NCBI GenBank assembly: GCA_011109175.1
Contig: RDEW01000025.1
Location: 527,990-591,989, forward strand
Direction of reading: 5' to 3'
DNA: 64,000 nt
Origin: Dicyema japonicum
Lineage: Eukaryota; Dicyemida; Rhombozoa; Dicyemidae
Positions 53,411 through 64,000 of this stretch are shown in pieces. The position numbers and the translations under genes were made by a program. Every line of letters starts with the position of its first letter. Within the stretch, counting starts at the first letter, position 1. The notes beneath the pieces were generated by a model. It did not search any database. It was not told the DNA's origin and saw only the letters and a list, made by a program, of their open reading frames with translations.

Positions 53411-54678
53411 ACGATCAATTCCTCTTCAATTAAGCAGACCGGTGCTAAATTCTCAGTGAAAACGGAAAGCGGGAAAAATTATCGGTCTCTGTCCAAAGAA
53501 TGGAAGATGTTCTTATAATGTGGGAGAATGATGCACTTTTAGGTTTCTGTGGATGGAAAGGTGGATGGGAGAACTGAAATGTGCTGACCATTGGGAATGG
53601 AATCCGGTGGGATCACGGAATTGCAGTATAAGGGAACAAAGGTGGGGATGTGTGCATAAAATAGATAAAAATGGGCGTGATTGAGGAGAGATTTGTCAGA
53701 CTAGGGAGATACATGAAGGAAAGATCGGTGGAGGCCGAAAGTAAGTCCATGAAATGCCCAATGCCATGTTGGTGATGATTTATTATATGTGGTAGGTTAA
53801 CAAGGGAGTGGAGATTTGTGTGGTGGACCTTAATGTCGGATGCATGTCGTACTAACCTTAATGTAGTCCCTACAAACCTTACCATACATTTTTTACAGGA
53901 AATAGCATGATAATGGAGACATGGCGAAGTACTTTCTATGATTTCCATAAAACTCGTCCTCAATATATAATGAACCAGAATCTCGATTTGGATGTTAACT
54001 CAAAAGAGATGACGGTCAGTATACTCGTCAAATCTACAGCAATTTCACGTAGCTCCCTCATGTTCCTCAGCTCCGTAGTTGACATTCTTTCTTTTCGACT
54101 AGCTAGGCGCCTCACATGATAGGGACTTTTCTTAAGACCCAGTTTTCGTAGACTCATTTCGATCAGTGTCTTGTACTATTTCTAGTGGTAACTTCAATCT
54201 TATGTACTTTTATAGTGTAATTGATATGAGTCCATCGACAAATATTTAGCACAAAACGACTGAATAGCTCTTCCAAATAGATCATGAAGGGGGAAACTCT
54301 CAAACAACTTTCATTTACCCTGACTTCACTATCGTGTAAGAAATTGACGGCCTAAAGAAAATGAGTTAAGTTAATGTGGTACTTAAAAGGTCTAGTATGT
54401 CTCGTTTGGCCGGGCCTGCAGGAGAAAAGCGTATCTAGGTCTCTGTAGTTTTTAAAAGAAGGGTGATGTCCACAACGTAGTCGTGCAAGGGTCGCTCTGA
54501 ATTTTCTGGGCAGAGAGGATTAAGAGGGGTTGATTAGTGGCTGCCGAGAAGTTTGCTGTCCTTTAGCCTTCTGATTGCGTCGGTAGATACGGAGTTGTGG
54601 TATATTTTCTGTCCATGTCTGCCAGATCCCACGCATGAGACAACGATTCCTTATGAACGACACGACACGACAGACAAC

Positions 54679-54966
54679 GATTTTCGGAAACCTCTCATAG
54701 CTCAGTTTTTAAAAGTAGGGAAGTAGAGGTCATGACTAAATTGGTCTCCCCAGGATAACAGTTTTGGAAGGTGATGACTGATTGCCCATCGCTTGACTGG
54801 ACCACGTGACACCCATGTGCACAATACTGGAAATTGACACGAAGATTTTCGGGAACCTCTCAGAGCTTTTTTGGAAGAACTGAAGTAGAGGTCATGACTA
54901 GACTTGTCTCCCACGGATAACAGATTTGGATGGTACTGGCTCGTTGCTCAACGCTTGTCTGGACCT
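54679..54966. repeat. Two-copy tandem repeat, period about 165 bp
   Basis: GATTTTCGG(A/G)AACCTCTCA starts both units (54679 and 54844). They share AAGTAGAGGTCATGACTA, GATAACAG(T/A)TTTGGA and CGCTTG(A/T)CTGGACC, at about 80 percent. No coding potential is evident. Confidence 0.7.
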
Positions 54967-55099
54967 TCAAAAAACGTCAAAATTTCGAGTTAGAGACCAC
55001 TGTATGCCTTTATTTCTATATACTCTGCTCTGGAATGGAAATCCTAGCATTGTTCGTTAAGCTCTTCATAACTCAGTGAGTTAAGATTTTCAAATTTTT

Positions 55100-55220
55100 T
55101 TAAAAAAACGTAAAAAACAGTCTGAGAGTTTTGAATGTTTCCAAGGCAAATGGAACAAAGGTCAAATCATCGGGAGTTGAGCATAGACTTAAATGTTTCT
55201 GGATGGAGTAAAGTGTGCAT
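55100..55220 (-). mobile_element. Family 1 retrotransposon scrap
   Basis: The minus strand reads CSTPDDLTFVPFALETF, equivalent to the LPDNVQFVPLAMETSG block of the family. The frame before it (to 55351) is of unknown origin. Confidence 0.45.
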
Positions 55221-55359
55221 CCCGCTTGAGAATTCAAATCAAGACCCTTAGGGATACCAAAGATGAAAATCAAATGGCAGACTTGAGTATAGCGTATTAA
55301 CGTTTCCTCGTATCGAATCTTCATATATCCAATGTCATTTTGTCCAGCCATTCGAAAAA

Positions 55360-57745
55360 ATAACGCAAGATCACATCTATCTTAAGGATATTAAAAAATT
55401 GGTGCAATTGAGAGATCGTACCACATCAATATTGACTTGCTACGTGACTTATTTGGAGACACTGCCTTCAATAAAATTCATTCGTAAATGATCATCCATC
55501 ATTAAAATTTATCTCACTTTGAAAAGTCAATTTTTTATTTTTTCCTCCATGTTCCTCATTTTGCATTCAAACCCCAACAAGTCCATATTAGTTGACTTGT
55601 AATGTAATAAAAGAATTTTTAGTTATTTTAGATTTTACAAATAGTTTGTAGAATTTAAATTCGAAAACACGTTTTTCTAGTGGGTCCACCATAGAAATAA
55701 TCAGTATTTAATTATTCATCTAAATTTATAAGCAAATCTTTAACGTCCCTGTAAATTAGGAAAAAAGTCCTGCACCTAGTTTCACAGTTATCTGAGTTTT
55801 TATATATAAGCCTCTATAACTTAAAAATTAAGTTTTGAGTTTTATACCCTGTAGGATGTCCCCCATCGTCCCCATGTCTGGGAGCTTCTATTAATGCTTC
55901 GAAATGATTAAAGTTGAAAGGTTTGTAAATTAGATTAGAGGTCATGCCACTTAACAGACGTTATATTCATCAAAAATTGCTAGAACTCAAAATCTTGTTA
56001 TCTGGTCCCTGGAGGACTAAGGGTTCAGACAACTGTGCCAGTTCTAAAAGGTCAACATATGTGTAAGTGCATACCCGAAAAAAGTTTGGCCAAGTGGGTT
56101 TAATTTAAACCCAGACTCTATTGCTGTTCAGATCACAAAAAACTGCAATTCTCTTCTCAATTTTTCGATTATTTTTGCCACCTCCACATAAATCCCAATT
56201 CTATCCGCTTACAACTCACAATCATTATTGATCTTTAAACTGGAACACTTAATGATATGTAGAGACCCAAATGGAAAGCATTTACTCTTGCTAACCGTCA
56301 AACCATCCGACAACTGCGGGAGCACATTGAGAGTATCTTCCTGAATGACATTGATGTCCACACGAGAACCCCACTGAGGATACGCATACACATCTCCAAA
56401 TTTGACTATATGTTAACTAGCAGAACTCTCACTAGCAGAACTCTACATGAAAAGTTAATTACTGTTTTGAGACCGCAATTCAATCCTTTTATGGCTGATA
56501 GGATTCCTATGAGTCCACATGTGGAAAACTGAAACGAAGAGATTCAAGAGTTGCATGATACATGAGATTTAAGATGTCTGAAAGACAAGGGAAATATTAG
56601 ATTGTTTACCAAAGAATACCAATCAGATATGTCAGCAATTGATCGTTCGCCTCGAGAAATCCAGTTTTAGAAGATACTGAAACAGATTAGTTGCAGATGG
56701 AACTGGGAAACAGCATAGGAAAAATGACAGATACACCCGAACATGCTAATTTTTTTTAATTTAATATTTTTTAATATACCCGAACATGCTAATGAAACAG
56801 TATGCGGGAATTAACTTCAATTCACTTTCGAGAGACCTGGAGATCAAAGTAAATCCCCTTAAACCGAAATAATTGATTTACTGGAAACTATTCTCCGACA
56901 GAAAAATCTCAGAGATTATCGTCAGTCTAAAAAAATCGTTTGTATGTGATCGGAGCAGAATATCTATAATCCATCTTAAACATCCCAATTTCTTACATTC
57001 CAAGCTTAGGCTCCCCTTACCTGACTATCTTGGTGATATCATCAATCAAACCTTTCTGGACTAGGACCACCAATGACACTGAATGACTTATGGAGCGCCA
57101 GCACTCTCAGATGGACGCTTGATTGTTTTTATTACATTTTTAATCTGCTATGAATTATTCAATTTTTCAAATACACTCTTGATGACGTTTGTAGACCGGG
57201 CATCATGATGTGGTCCCTAATTGGGAGAATTTTCGATTCCCAGTGCAGATGGACAGGTAATTGTTCTTAGAGCAGAGTTTTGAGTATTTTTTATTTTTCA
57301 AGATTCTTTAAACAGGAACCCTAGGAAGAAACGACCTATTGGCTTGTGGATTATAAATATTCACACGGCCAAAGTTAAGAAGTTGCGGACCGTTATAACT
57401 TTGGATGGTCTAGTATCGCTCTTCTTTAAAAATGACGTGTAAATCCTCCAAATAAAATGTATTCTGTATATCCAGGTTACCGCACTCAATAAAACATTGT
57501 AAAGCATTGTGTTTACCATAAAACTGGTTCCATGAAGCACTCCAAATCCTCATGATCAGTAACTTTTGAGTGGAGAGAATAGGATGATTTACTTTGACAA
57601 TGTATGAGAATAAATTCAGTCAAAAGAAAAAAAATAATTAACCTCGTAACTGAACTCTAATGTTTATTAATAAATTTAATAATTAAAAAAATAAAATTAA
57701 CTTATTTTAATAATAATTTAAAAAAAGCATTGTGCAGAATCACGT
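55360..57745. other. No gene recognised
   Basis: AT-rich, with short frames only (for example 56209-56391 minus, 56873-57064 plus). ACATGCTAAT(GAAACAG/TTTTTTT) occurs twice near 56740 and 56785, a local duplication. Nothing links the frames into an exon series. Confidence 0.45.
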
Positions 57746-57751
57746 TTCTAC

Positions 57752-58421
57752 ATGGCTCTTGTGGTTGGCTATTTTTTATAGCATCTATTTTACTATATGT
57801 TAATTTGTTTAGAAAAGTACAAACCCTATGAGAGATGTCAAAATAGAAAAGTTATGCCTAAACATCTCTGTCGGTCAATCAGGTGACAGATTAACACGTG
57901 CTGCCAAAGTTATGGAACAACTAACTGGACAAAAACCCCGCTTTTCTAAAGCTCGAATAACAATCAGATCCTTCGGAATAAGGAGAAATGAAAATATTGC
58001 TTGTTCCACCACAGTTCGAGGCCCAAAGGCCATGGAGATCTTGGAATCGGGCTTAAAGGTAAGTTCATTATTACGAGACCAATATAGGTGAAAGAATACG
58101 AACTCCGCAAGAACTGTTTCGCCCAGGACGGCAGTTTTGGGTTTGGGATTGAGGAACACATCGACTTGGGGGTGAAATATGACCCAAATACAGGGATTTA
58201 TGGAATGGATTTCTTTGTAGTTCTCGAAAGGAGTGGTTTGTCGACTATTTAACTCTATAGGATATCGAGTGAAGAGAAAACGCCGTGCACGTGCCAGAAT
58301 TGGTGCCTCTCATAGAGTGACTAAAGATGACGCTATGAAGTGGTTTCAGGATAATGTTATAATAATCATTATTCCTTAGTTTGAAGGGACTGTCATTCCT
58401 GCTAAGAAGAAAAAGAATTAG
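57752..58421 (+). CDS. rpl11: Ribosomal protein L11 (uL5), 60S subunit
   Basis: A 60S protein that binds 5S rRNA; also an MDM2 regulator in animals. Introns of 52 nt (57761-57812), 29 nt (58059-58087), 25 nt and 24 nt give 179 residues, against 178 in human. A three-codon first exon (Met-Ala-Leu) joins [20 protein letters not shown]; the ATG at 57828 (MRDVKIEKL) is a possible alternative start but lacks the conserved NP before Met-Arg. Signatures: [13 protein letters not shown]-like [75 protein letters not shown]. The gene is intact. Confidence 0.96.
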
Positions 58422-58429
58422 TTTTTCTT

Positions 58430-59020
58430 TACGTTACTTTTTGTTCCATTAAATTTGATTTTGGCGATTTGATTTTTACTTGCTGTACACTATCAGCTAT
58501 ATTTTTTCGTTATTAATATAGTTTTGTATAATTTCGCTTTACGAACTCTATTATCAAGACACGAATGTAAAGAGGGCAAGGTTATTTAGGCTTGTTGTAT
58601 CACGAGTGTCTCCCCGGGACTCTCTTTCTGTGACCTAATCCACCCTATATTTCATCGTGTTTGACCGTATGGGACTCAAAGGTCACACTTTTTTTCATTC
58701 CATTCCGTAGGACTTCTCTGTTCGAAGTTAATAGCAGATCCTCATCGTGGGTCTCGTTGAGTCGTTTATAGTAAGTCTCTTGATCTCAGTTCTCGCGAGA
58801 TAACGCAGTTTTTGCGCCTGGAGAAGTACCATTTCTCAAGCCATAGATGAGCGACGGAATAATCGTAAATGAGAATAGGAACGTTTTCGATCGAGCTACA
58901 ACTCCACATACTTAAGATTGCTTTATTATTCTTTTCCGCTTGAACTTGTCTTTTATTGTGTATCCCGTTTTTTCGAAGACAGTTCTAAGGTATTGATAGT
59001 AGTTTATTGACTTTACACAA
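58430..59020. other. No gene recognised
   Basis: Downstream of RPL11; no frame with motifs. Probably 5' decayed sequence of the family 1 fragment that follows. Confidence 0.4.
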
Positions 59021-59026
59021 GTTATT

Positions 59027-59454
59027 GTGTTCCGTAGTTTATTGCCTTTGTTTCGTTTAAAAAACTACATAGATGGAAAGAGACCTGACGGGATGACCCT
59101 TTTCCCCTTCACGTCTGGAAGATCTTTTGTCTGGGACGCAACTTGTGTAGACACGTTCTCAATCACGAATATTTTCAAATCGGTTCAGACACCTGGAGCA
59201 ACTGCTTCGACTGCGGAGAACCTAAAAATCAAGAAATATTCTTACTTCGGGGACCGCTACTGATTTACTCTGTTGCGACCGAATCATCGGGAGCCGTTGG
59301 TCCAATGACGGCTGAGTTCTTGCGAGAACTCGGAGGAATGCTTGCCAGAAAGAAAAGGGATCAACGAGAATGGTTATGGCTGAGACAAAAGATTGGAATG
59401 GTCATACTCCGAGGGAACTCGTTCGCAATCCACGCAGCCGGCTTCCTCAACTGA
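59027..59454 (+). mobile_element. Family 1 retrotransposon, complete C-terminal domain
   Basis: The best-preserved copy of the C-terminal domain. It reads DGKRPDGMTLFPFTSGRSF, VWDATCVDTFSITNIF, after one frameshift VATESSGAVGPMTAEFLREL, and WLRQKIGMVILRGNSFAIHA before a stop. RPDG followed by VWDAT gives the two acidic positions expected of a PD-(D/E)XK fold; Thr sits where Lys is usual. Confidence 0.75.
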
Positions 59455-59814
59455 CATTTGTTTCTTTGTTAAAAAAATTATTAAAAAAACTACATAACGT
59501 TGGATTCTTCCTCCGATCGAACTTTAAGTGACTCCTCTCTCAATGCTATTGTGTTGAAAAATTGCAGTGATATATGGATATATGAAATTTCTTAGTTTAG
59601 TCCTTAGATCATTTCTTTACATCACAATCTTCCAGATGTGGGGAAGAAATCACAACAACATTGTTTCTCAAGTATATTTTTCTGTTGAGGCTTGTTATCC
59701 ACTTGTCGTAAACACAAAGATAACAGATTCACCAACCGTCATCAAATATAGGAGGAATAGCTGTGGGTTATGGTGGCTGCAATTATCCTGAAGGAAATTG
59801 ATTTGTCCGTATAT

Positions 59815-60250
59815 TCAATAATGACAGACGAGATCTGAAAAACATCCAATTTGTCTCATCTGAACGGAGAGAAATGATTGTATTCCTCAAGCGTAAGGAC
59901 TCTCACATCAAGGCCTTCAGATAGCTCTTTCAAACGTTTGCCACCCCCTGTTATTCTTCTTACAACCAAAGTCGTGTTCTTGGAATTGAAATCTCCTCCT
60001 AGAGTTTGAATCTACTTATAGAAGAATTTAGTAATCCCCCTAGCGCATTCTATCTTCCATGCAGTAACTGGTTGGCCTGGACAGAGTAGATGGAACACGG
60101 AATTATGATCCTTCCGTTCGAGGCACACGTGTATCAACTCCCTTTCTCCTACAAACATCGTCGGGAGTATGATCTAATCCCTCTAATCTTCCCATTTAGT
60201 AATATTCACCCGAAATCTCCTCCAAATACAATAGTTAATCCCCAAATGAA
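59815..60250 (-). mobile_element. Jockey/CR1-like retrotransposon APE endonuclease fragment
   Basis: The minus strand reads TLGGDFNSKNTTLV, the conserved Gly-Gly-Asp-Phe-Asn block of APE endonucleases, and upstream RVPRTEG. Stops and shifts occur throughout. Confidence 0.65.
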
Positions 60251-60299
60251 TTGTCTGTATTCCTAATTTAATCCAACGCCTCAAAAGTACGTCTATTTG

Positions 60300-60425
60300 C
60301 CATTGTGACGCCGTCATCAGTGAACATCTCACTGACTCGGATCGCTTACAAAAGAAAAAAAAGAAGTGAAGACGGATCGTCTACTCGGATTGTCCCTCAT
60401 TGATTAGTCGTCATAACTGTTTTTT
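60300..60425 (+). repeat. Dispersed repeat R3, copy 3 (left part)
   Basis: GTGACGCCGTCATCAGTGAA to TAACTGTTTTTTTA, as at 2540-2670. The continuation of the repeat (AACTGTTCTTTACTTAAA...GTGTCCTG) lies at 60748-60800, after a retroelement fragment, so the repeat was split. Confidence 0.65.
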
Positions 60426-60429
60426 TATG

Positions 60430-60740
60430 TTATGTTGTCCAATTAAGTCGTGTCCGACCCTTGGAGATCTCATGAAAGAGTTTCCTCCACTCTCCCCGAT
60501 CCGTTGCAATTTGGAGTAGCCTTGATATAGGCATTCCCGTGACTTCTTCCACCGTGGATAGCCACCGAGTCCTCGGTCGGCCAGGTCTTCTCTTCCCAGT
60601 AATATTGCTCAGCATAATGGTTCTTTCTAGTGAATCAGAGCGGACAACATGCCCAAAGAACGCCAATCTGTGTTTACGGTTCTTCTTCTAGCGAAATGTC
60701 CGTCTCTACCCGTTTGAGTACATCGATGTTTGTTATTTTG
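60430..60740 (-). mobile_element. Jockey/CR1-like retrotransposon 3' end
   Basis: The minus strand reads MAFFGHVVRSDSLERTIML, GKRRPGRPRTRWLSTVEEVT and DRGEWRKLFHEI. This is the classic tail of LINE ORF2 (GHVxR, RRPGRPRxRW, DRxxWR). It interrupts repeat R3. Confidence 0.85.
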
Positions 60741-60972
60741 AAAATTTGGAACTGTTCTTTACTTAAAATAAAGTTTGTGTCCTGCTGGAAGGAGATATCG
60801 CTAATATGACTCTTCGTAAAGTGCATTATTATACTTCATATCCCAATCACCAAAGGACTTGTGTGATTACTTGTATGTCGTCATTGTGTGAGCTTATGTC
60901 CAGATTTATCAATATGAAGCTTGTGTATTTGATCAATCTGGGATTTTATCCCAAAATATTTCATCCGGTTTG

Positions 60973-61414
60973 AAAGCTTCTTATCTAATTAGTATGAAAA
61001 TTGCTTATGCGAAAAAATCGCAGACCATCGGAGAACAATTGATAATACCTTGTTGCAGAGATATCATTTCCAACATGTAAGGAGGTTCTGAACTTCATAT
61101 TCTGAAGCAAATCTCACTTTCCAATGATACTGTTAAGAAGAATAAATGATCTCGCCGAGAATATTTTGTCCATTGTAATCGCGAAGATTAAAAATTCAAT
61201 GTTTCAATTTTTTGCTATCCAAATTGATGAAAGCACGGATATCGCCAACTTATCTCAATTGTGCGTACATGTTCGTTATATACATGACAAGCACTTTGAA
61301 GATGGATTCTTGTTTTGTGAAACTCTCAACACTAATACAACCGCCAGGGATATATTTGATAAACTTGACAGATTTTTTTAAATGTCTTTTTAAAAAAAAG
61401 TTTAAGAACCACTG
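60973..61414 (+). mobile_element. hAT transposase fragment (ZBED5/SCAND3-like group) with right end
   Basis: The plus strand reads ASYLISMKIAYAKKSQTIGE, then KQISLSNDTVKKRINDLAEN, IQIDESTDIANLSQLCVHVR and FLFCETLNTNTTARDIFDKL. Then comes the terminal sequence AAGAACCACTG at 61404-61414, the hAT end. CTCTAGAG follows, which matches the usual nTCTAGAn target of hAT elements. The rest of the transposase is deleted. The left end was not found. Confidence 0.8.
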
Positions 61415-61535
61415 CTCTAGAGTTACGCAGAAACTCTCCATACTCGAAGCTCATACAGCGTTATTCCTTTTGAGAATAGCATCGTCTTACCCTAACTCCT
61501 ATACGCTCTCCGTTGTTCTTCCATCGTAAGAAAGA

Positions 61536-61638
61536 CGTGCAAGAAGCGGTCTGGCTGAGGCAACGAATTGGGATTGCAGTTGTTCGCGGAAACGCTTACT
61601 CCGTAATGTTAGCAGCCGCTCTTTTCCGTTATTGTTAA
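61536..61638 (+). mobile_element. Family 1 retrotransposon 3' terminal scrap
   Basis: In frame the plus strand reads VQEAVWLRQRIGIAVVRGNA then YSVMLAAALFRYC and a stop, the last helices of the family. It lies just after the hAT right end. Confidence 0.7.
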
Positions 61639-62169
61639 TAATTAATATTTTATTGTTAAATAAAACGTGTTTTATAAAAAAGATAGCCTTTCACCTGTGT
61701 TATTGTGCTAGTGCTTGATCTGCTAAGTCGTATATAAAATTATCAATTAATAACAAATTATTTAAAAGTCAATTTTTAGGACAATGTCTCTATTACGGCC
61801 TGCAGGCATTGAGCACGCAATGGGAGTTACTTCTCATGATCGCGACCTTGACCACAACTCCCCGGACTGTGCTCCGTCGGATCACATGATTAGTTAGTTT
61901 GGTTCTACCGTGGTTCATGCTCCGCGTTAATGGTGTTGAGACAATTTTAGGTAAACGGGAAGTCACTGTCTTTTCTCAAGAAACTTGGATGTCTGACTAC
62001 ACACTGAAGCCCTACTTCCAGTTGATCTCCGTTACTATCGTAAGAAGGCAGGTATTACACATTTTAAGTCAGTTGAATCAAATTATCGTTAAATTCTCTC
62101 AAACGTTAAATTTAAAAATTCTAAAGTACGAATAGACGTATGCACGACTTATACAACTTCACCTTTTGT

Positions 62170-62960
62170 ATAGGAGGTTGAATTCTTTGAGAAGTTTGGG
62201 GGGAAGTTTGGAAATGTCTATTATAGGTTTCCCTTTAGTAATTTCGTTAATATTGTAATTGATACTCTAAAACGGGAACTTTCTCTGGTAGGTCACATTC
62301 TGAATGTGGAGGCTCTGTTGGAATTACACTTTGATAAACCATTTGGGGGTGAGTCTATCATCTCCTTCCTGTATTCTATTTTCTTATGTATTTCCAATTT
62401 TTCGACTTTTCTAATAATTTCAGTAGATTCGGTGACTTCAACCATTTCTATGCGAGTATCTTCCCCATCTTCAGATTCCTTCCTAAAAATGCAAAAAAAG
62501 TTTTCAAAACTTTTCTTCGTTATCTCTGCTTCTAGTTTCAACATCTTCCAGAAACTCGTCATCAATTGTGGATCTTAGATTATTCAGTGTATTTCTTTCC
62601 ATTCTCTTTAACAGCAGTAGTCTAGCATTTTTTTTCGTTCAATCAGCTTTCTTCTCTTCATTTCGTGCATACTCATATTGAGCATATCTCGCTTTTTTTA
62701 GCGTCCTTGATAAATCAATCATACGATCGACCTCATCATTCTCATCTGATAGAGTTTCGATGGGGGAGAAAGTCTTAAACAGATAATTTCAGTTGTAAAA
62801 GTCGTCTCTAAGGTCTTCAGTCTCGTATAGACTTCTATTCGGGGGTAATCGCAAAGACTGGGAATGACTCTCGATGTCCAATTAAATTTGAAGAGCACTT
62901 CTTGAGCCTCCTTATCGATTTCCATAATACAGTAGGAAGTATTGTTCGTAGCTTTTCTGA
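62170..62960 (-). CDS. Possible charged coiled-coil protein gene
   Basis: The minus strand has long Glu/Lys/Arg-rich stretches that stay open across GT-AG segments of normal size for this genome. ENDEVDRMIDLSRTLKKARY leads to RSTIDDEFLEDVETRSRDNE, and a 28-nt intron joins KESEDGEDTRIEMVEV and KVEKLEIHKKIEYRKEMIDS. A further exon reads KGKPIIDISKLPPKLLKEF. One in-frame TGA (near 62645) and no clear start count against it. It directly follows, in the same direction, the retroelement fragment from 63900, so the start may have been replaced. Family not recognised. Confidence 0.4.
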
Positions 62961-63900
62961 GCAAAACTTCCCTACGTCCTTTGTTGTGTTTTGTGATGTT
63001 CCGCGTGATTTCTTTGTTCAGTTTTGATATCCTTTCAGTTACGTCCACTGATTGTCTTGCGAAATTCCTCAGATTATTTCTCGTTTTGATTAGATCTCGC
63101 GTTTCAGCATCAATTGGGTGTGTTGGACGTTGAGGACGACCCGTCGGAATGTATCTTTTGCGAGCTCGGAGTATAATCTCGTTGAGGTATTTGATAGCAG
63201 CGTCGATAAATCAGAAGTTCTCTATCCGGAAGGCCTGGAAGTGTAGTTCGGTAAAATGTGTGAAGGTGGGCCATGTTGAGTTTGAGAAGTTCACATTAGT
63301 TCTCGGAGTGTTAATTAACTTATGTTTTTGTGAGATCCTCATGAAGATCGTGTTATAGTCGTATATAAAAACCCATGAAATAACAGCCGTAAAAAAATAT
63401 CTGATGAAGTAGGGGAGTCGGCTCGGCAGGAAGGAGTCCTTGTGTTTTCTTGGATTATTGAGAATGGCCAAGTCGTCAAAAGTGTCGGATATGAGGGCTC
63501 CCCGTTGATCCAGTTGTTGGTCAGCATACCATTGTGAGCTTTTCGAATTTAAGTCACCTCCCATTAGCGTGCTTTCTAACCTGGTGAATCGATTGAGTTC
63601 GGGGCTGTAGCCTCTTGGGCATAACGGTGGAGGGGGTATGTACATATTGACATCTGTCAATCGAAGGGAGGGTAGGCACATTCTCAGATTTAGATGTTCA
63701 GTGTGTCGTCTTGGCGGGAGGGGACCGGGATATCGTCCGAAATATTTCTGGCCATTATATGCTTCCTGATTAGAGCAATAAGGCCTTCTCCTTTCCATGA
63801 CCTCTGTCTCGTCTGAAAACGGAGCATCCCCGATGTTGGGGGTTGGTCGCCCTGGGTTAAGTTTCGTCTCTTTAAAAAGAGCTACAGTTTAACCTCTTTT
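62960..63900 (-). mobile_element. Jockey/CR1-like retrotransposon, APE endonuclease and pre-RT region
   Basis: A 195-codon frame (63798-63211) has the APE block LMGGDLNSKSSQWYADQQLD and the following SDTFDDLAILNN. Downstream on the same strand come YLNEIILRARKRYIPTGRPQ and DLIKTRNNLRNFARQ, the linker that precedes the RT. The RT itself is absent. The same 5' part occurs at 51600-51965. The end of this element at about 62960 is approximate. Confidence 0.75.
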
Positions 63901-64000
63901 TGGAGCGGACCTCGAGGGTGGAACACCTCTGTTTTTGATACACCCTCGGGATTTGGAACACTTCGAAAATTTCATCAGAAAATTAATAAAATCCTTACAA

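Overview
The window reads as nuclear DNA of a very small-genomed animal, most likely a dicyemid (mesozoan parasite of cephalopods). The sequence shows AT-rich DNA and clear animal genes (UNC-45, Hippo/MST kinase with SARAH domain, TDP2, PQBP1, ULK4, LENG8, DHX15, POLR3K, RPL11). Almost all of their introns are only 20-30 nt long, with GT...AG ends. Dicyemids are known for introns of roughly this size, so the taxon is an inference from intron size and gene content. RPL11 (179 aa), DHX15 (707 aa) and TDP2 (297 aa) join into clean full-length frames once 22-52 nt introns are removed.

Layout. 1-2.9 kb: repeats and a duplicated scrap of UNC-45. 3.0-6.0 kb: UNC-45 (minus). 8.1-9.4 kb: MST/Hippo kinase (minus). 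10.3-11.0 kb: uncharacterised two-intron gene (plus). 11.2-20.2 kb: a graveyard of two non-LTR retrotransposon families, with direct repeats and a short dispersed repeat. 20.4-21.3 kb: TDP2 (plus). 23.8-25.2 kb: head-to-head POLR3K (minus) and PQBP1 (plus). 27.1-33.7 kb: a large NO VEIN-like HSP90-type ATPase gene (minus). 33.9-38.9 kb: retroelement scraps, a small coiled-coil gene and a hAT element with a retroelement fragment inside it. 39.3-43.7 kb: ULK4 (minus). 44.2-46.1 kb: an IS630/Tc1-type transposase fragment and an uncharacterised gene. 46.4-50.7 kb: head-to-head LENG8 (minus) and DHX15 (plus). 51-57 kb: repeats and retroelement fragments. 57.8-58.4 kb: RPL11 (plus). 59-64 kb: retroelement and hAT fragments plus a possible coiled-coil gene.

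How the genes relate. There are no operons in the bacterial sense. Two gene pairs share very short divergent promoters (66 and 113 bp). RNA handling is well represented: PQBP1 and DHX15 act on the spliceosome, LENG8 is a nuclear SAC3/GANP-domain protein, POLR3K is a Pol III cleavage subunit. This is of interest in a genome whose introns are near the minimum a spliceosome can use.

Mobile DNA. Retroelement family 1 has a reverse transcriptase with a YLDD box, then a Cys/His cluster, then a C-terminal RPDG domain that resembles a restriction-like endonuclease. Family 2 is Jockey/CR1-like with an APE endonuclease. Most copies are broken and often fused to each other. A dispersed noncoding repeat of about 300 bp with GGTGATCCC...GGGATCACC ends recurs at least eight times. 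No RNA gene or CRISPR array could be supported.
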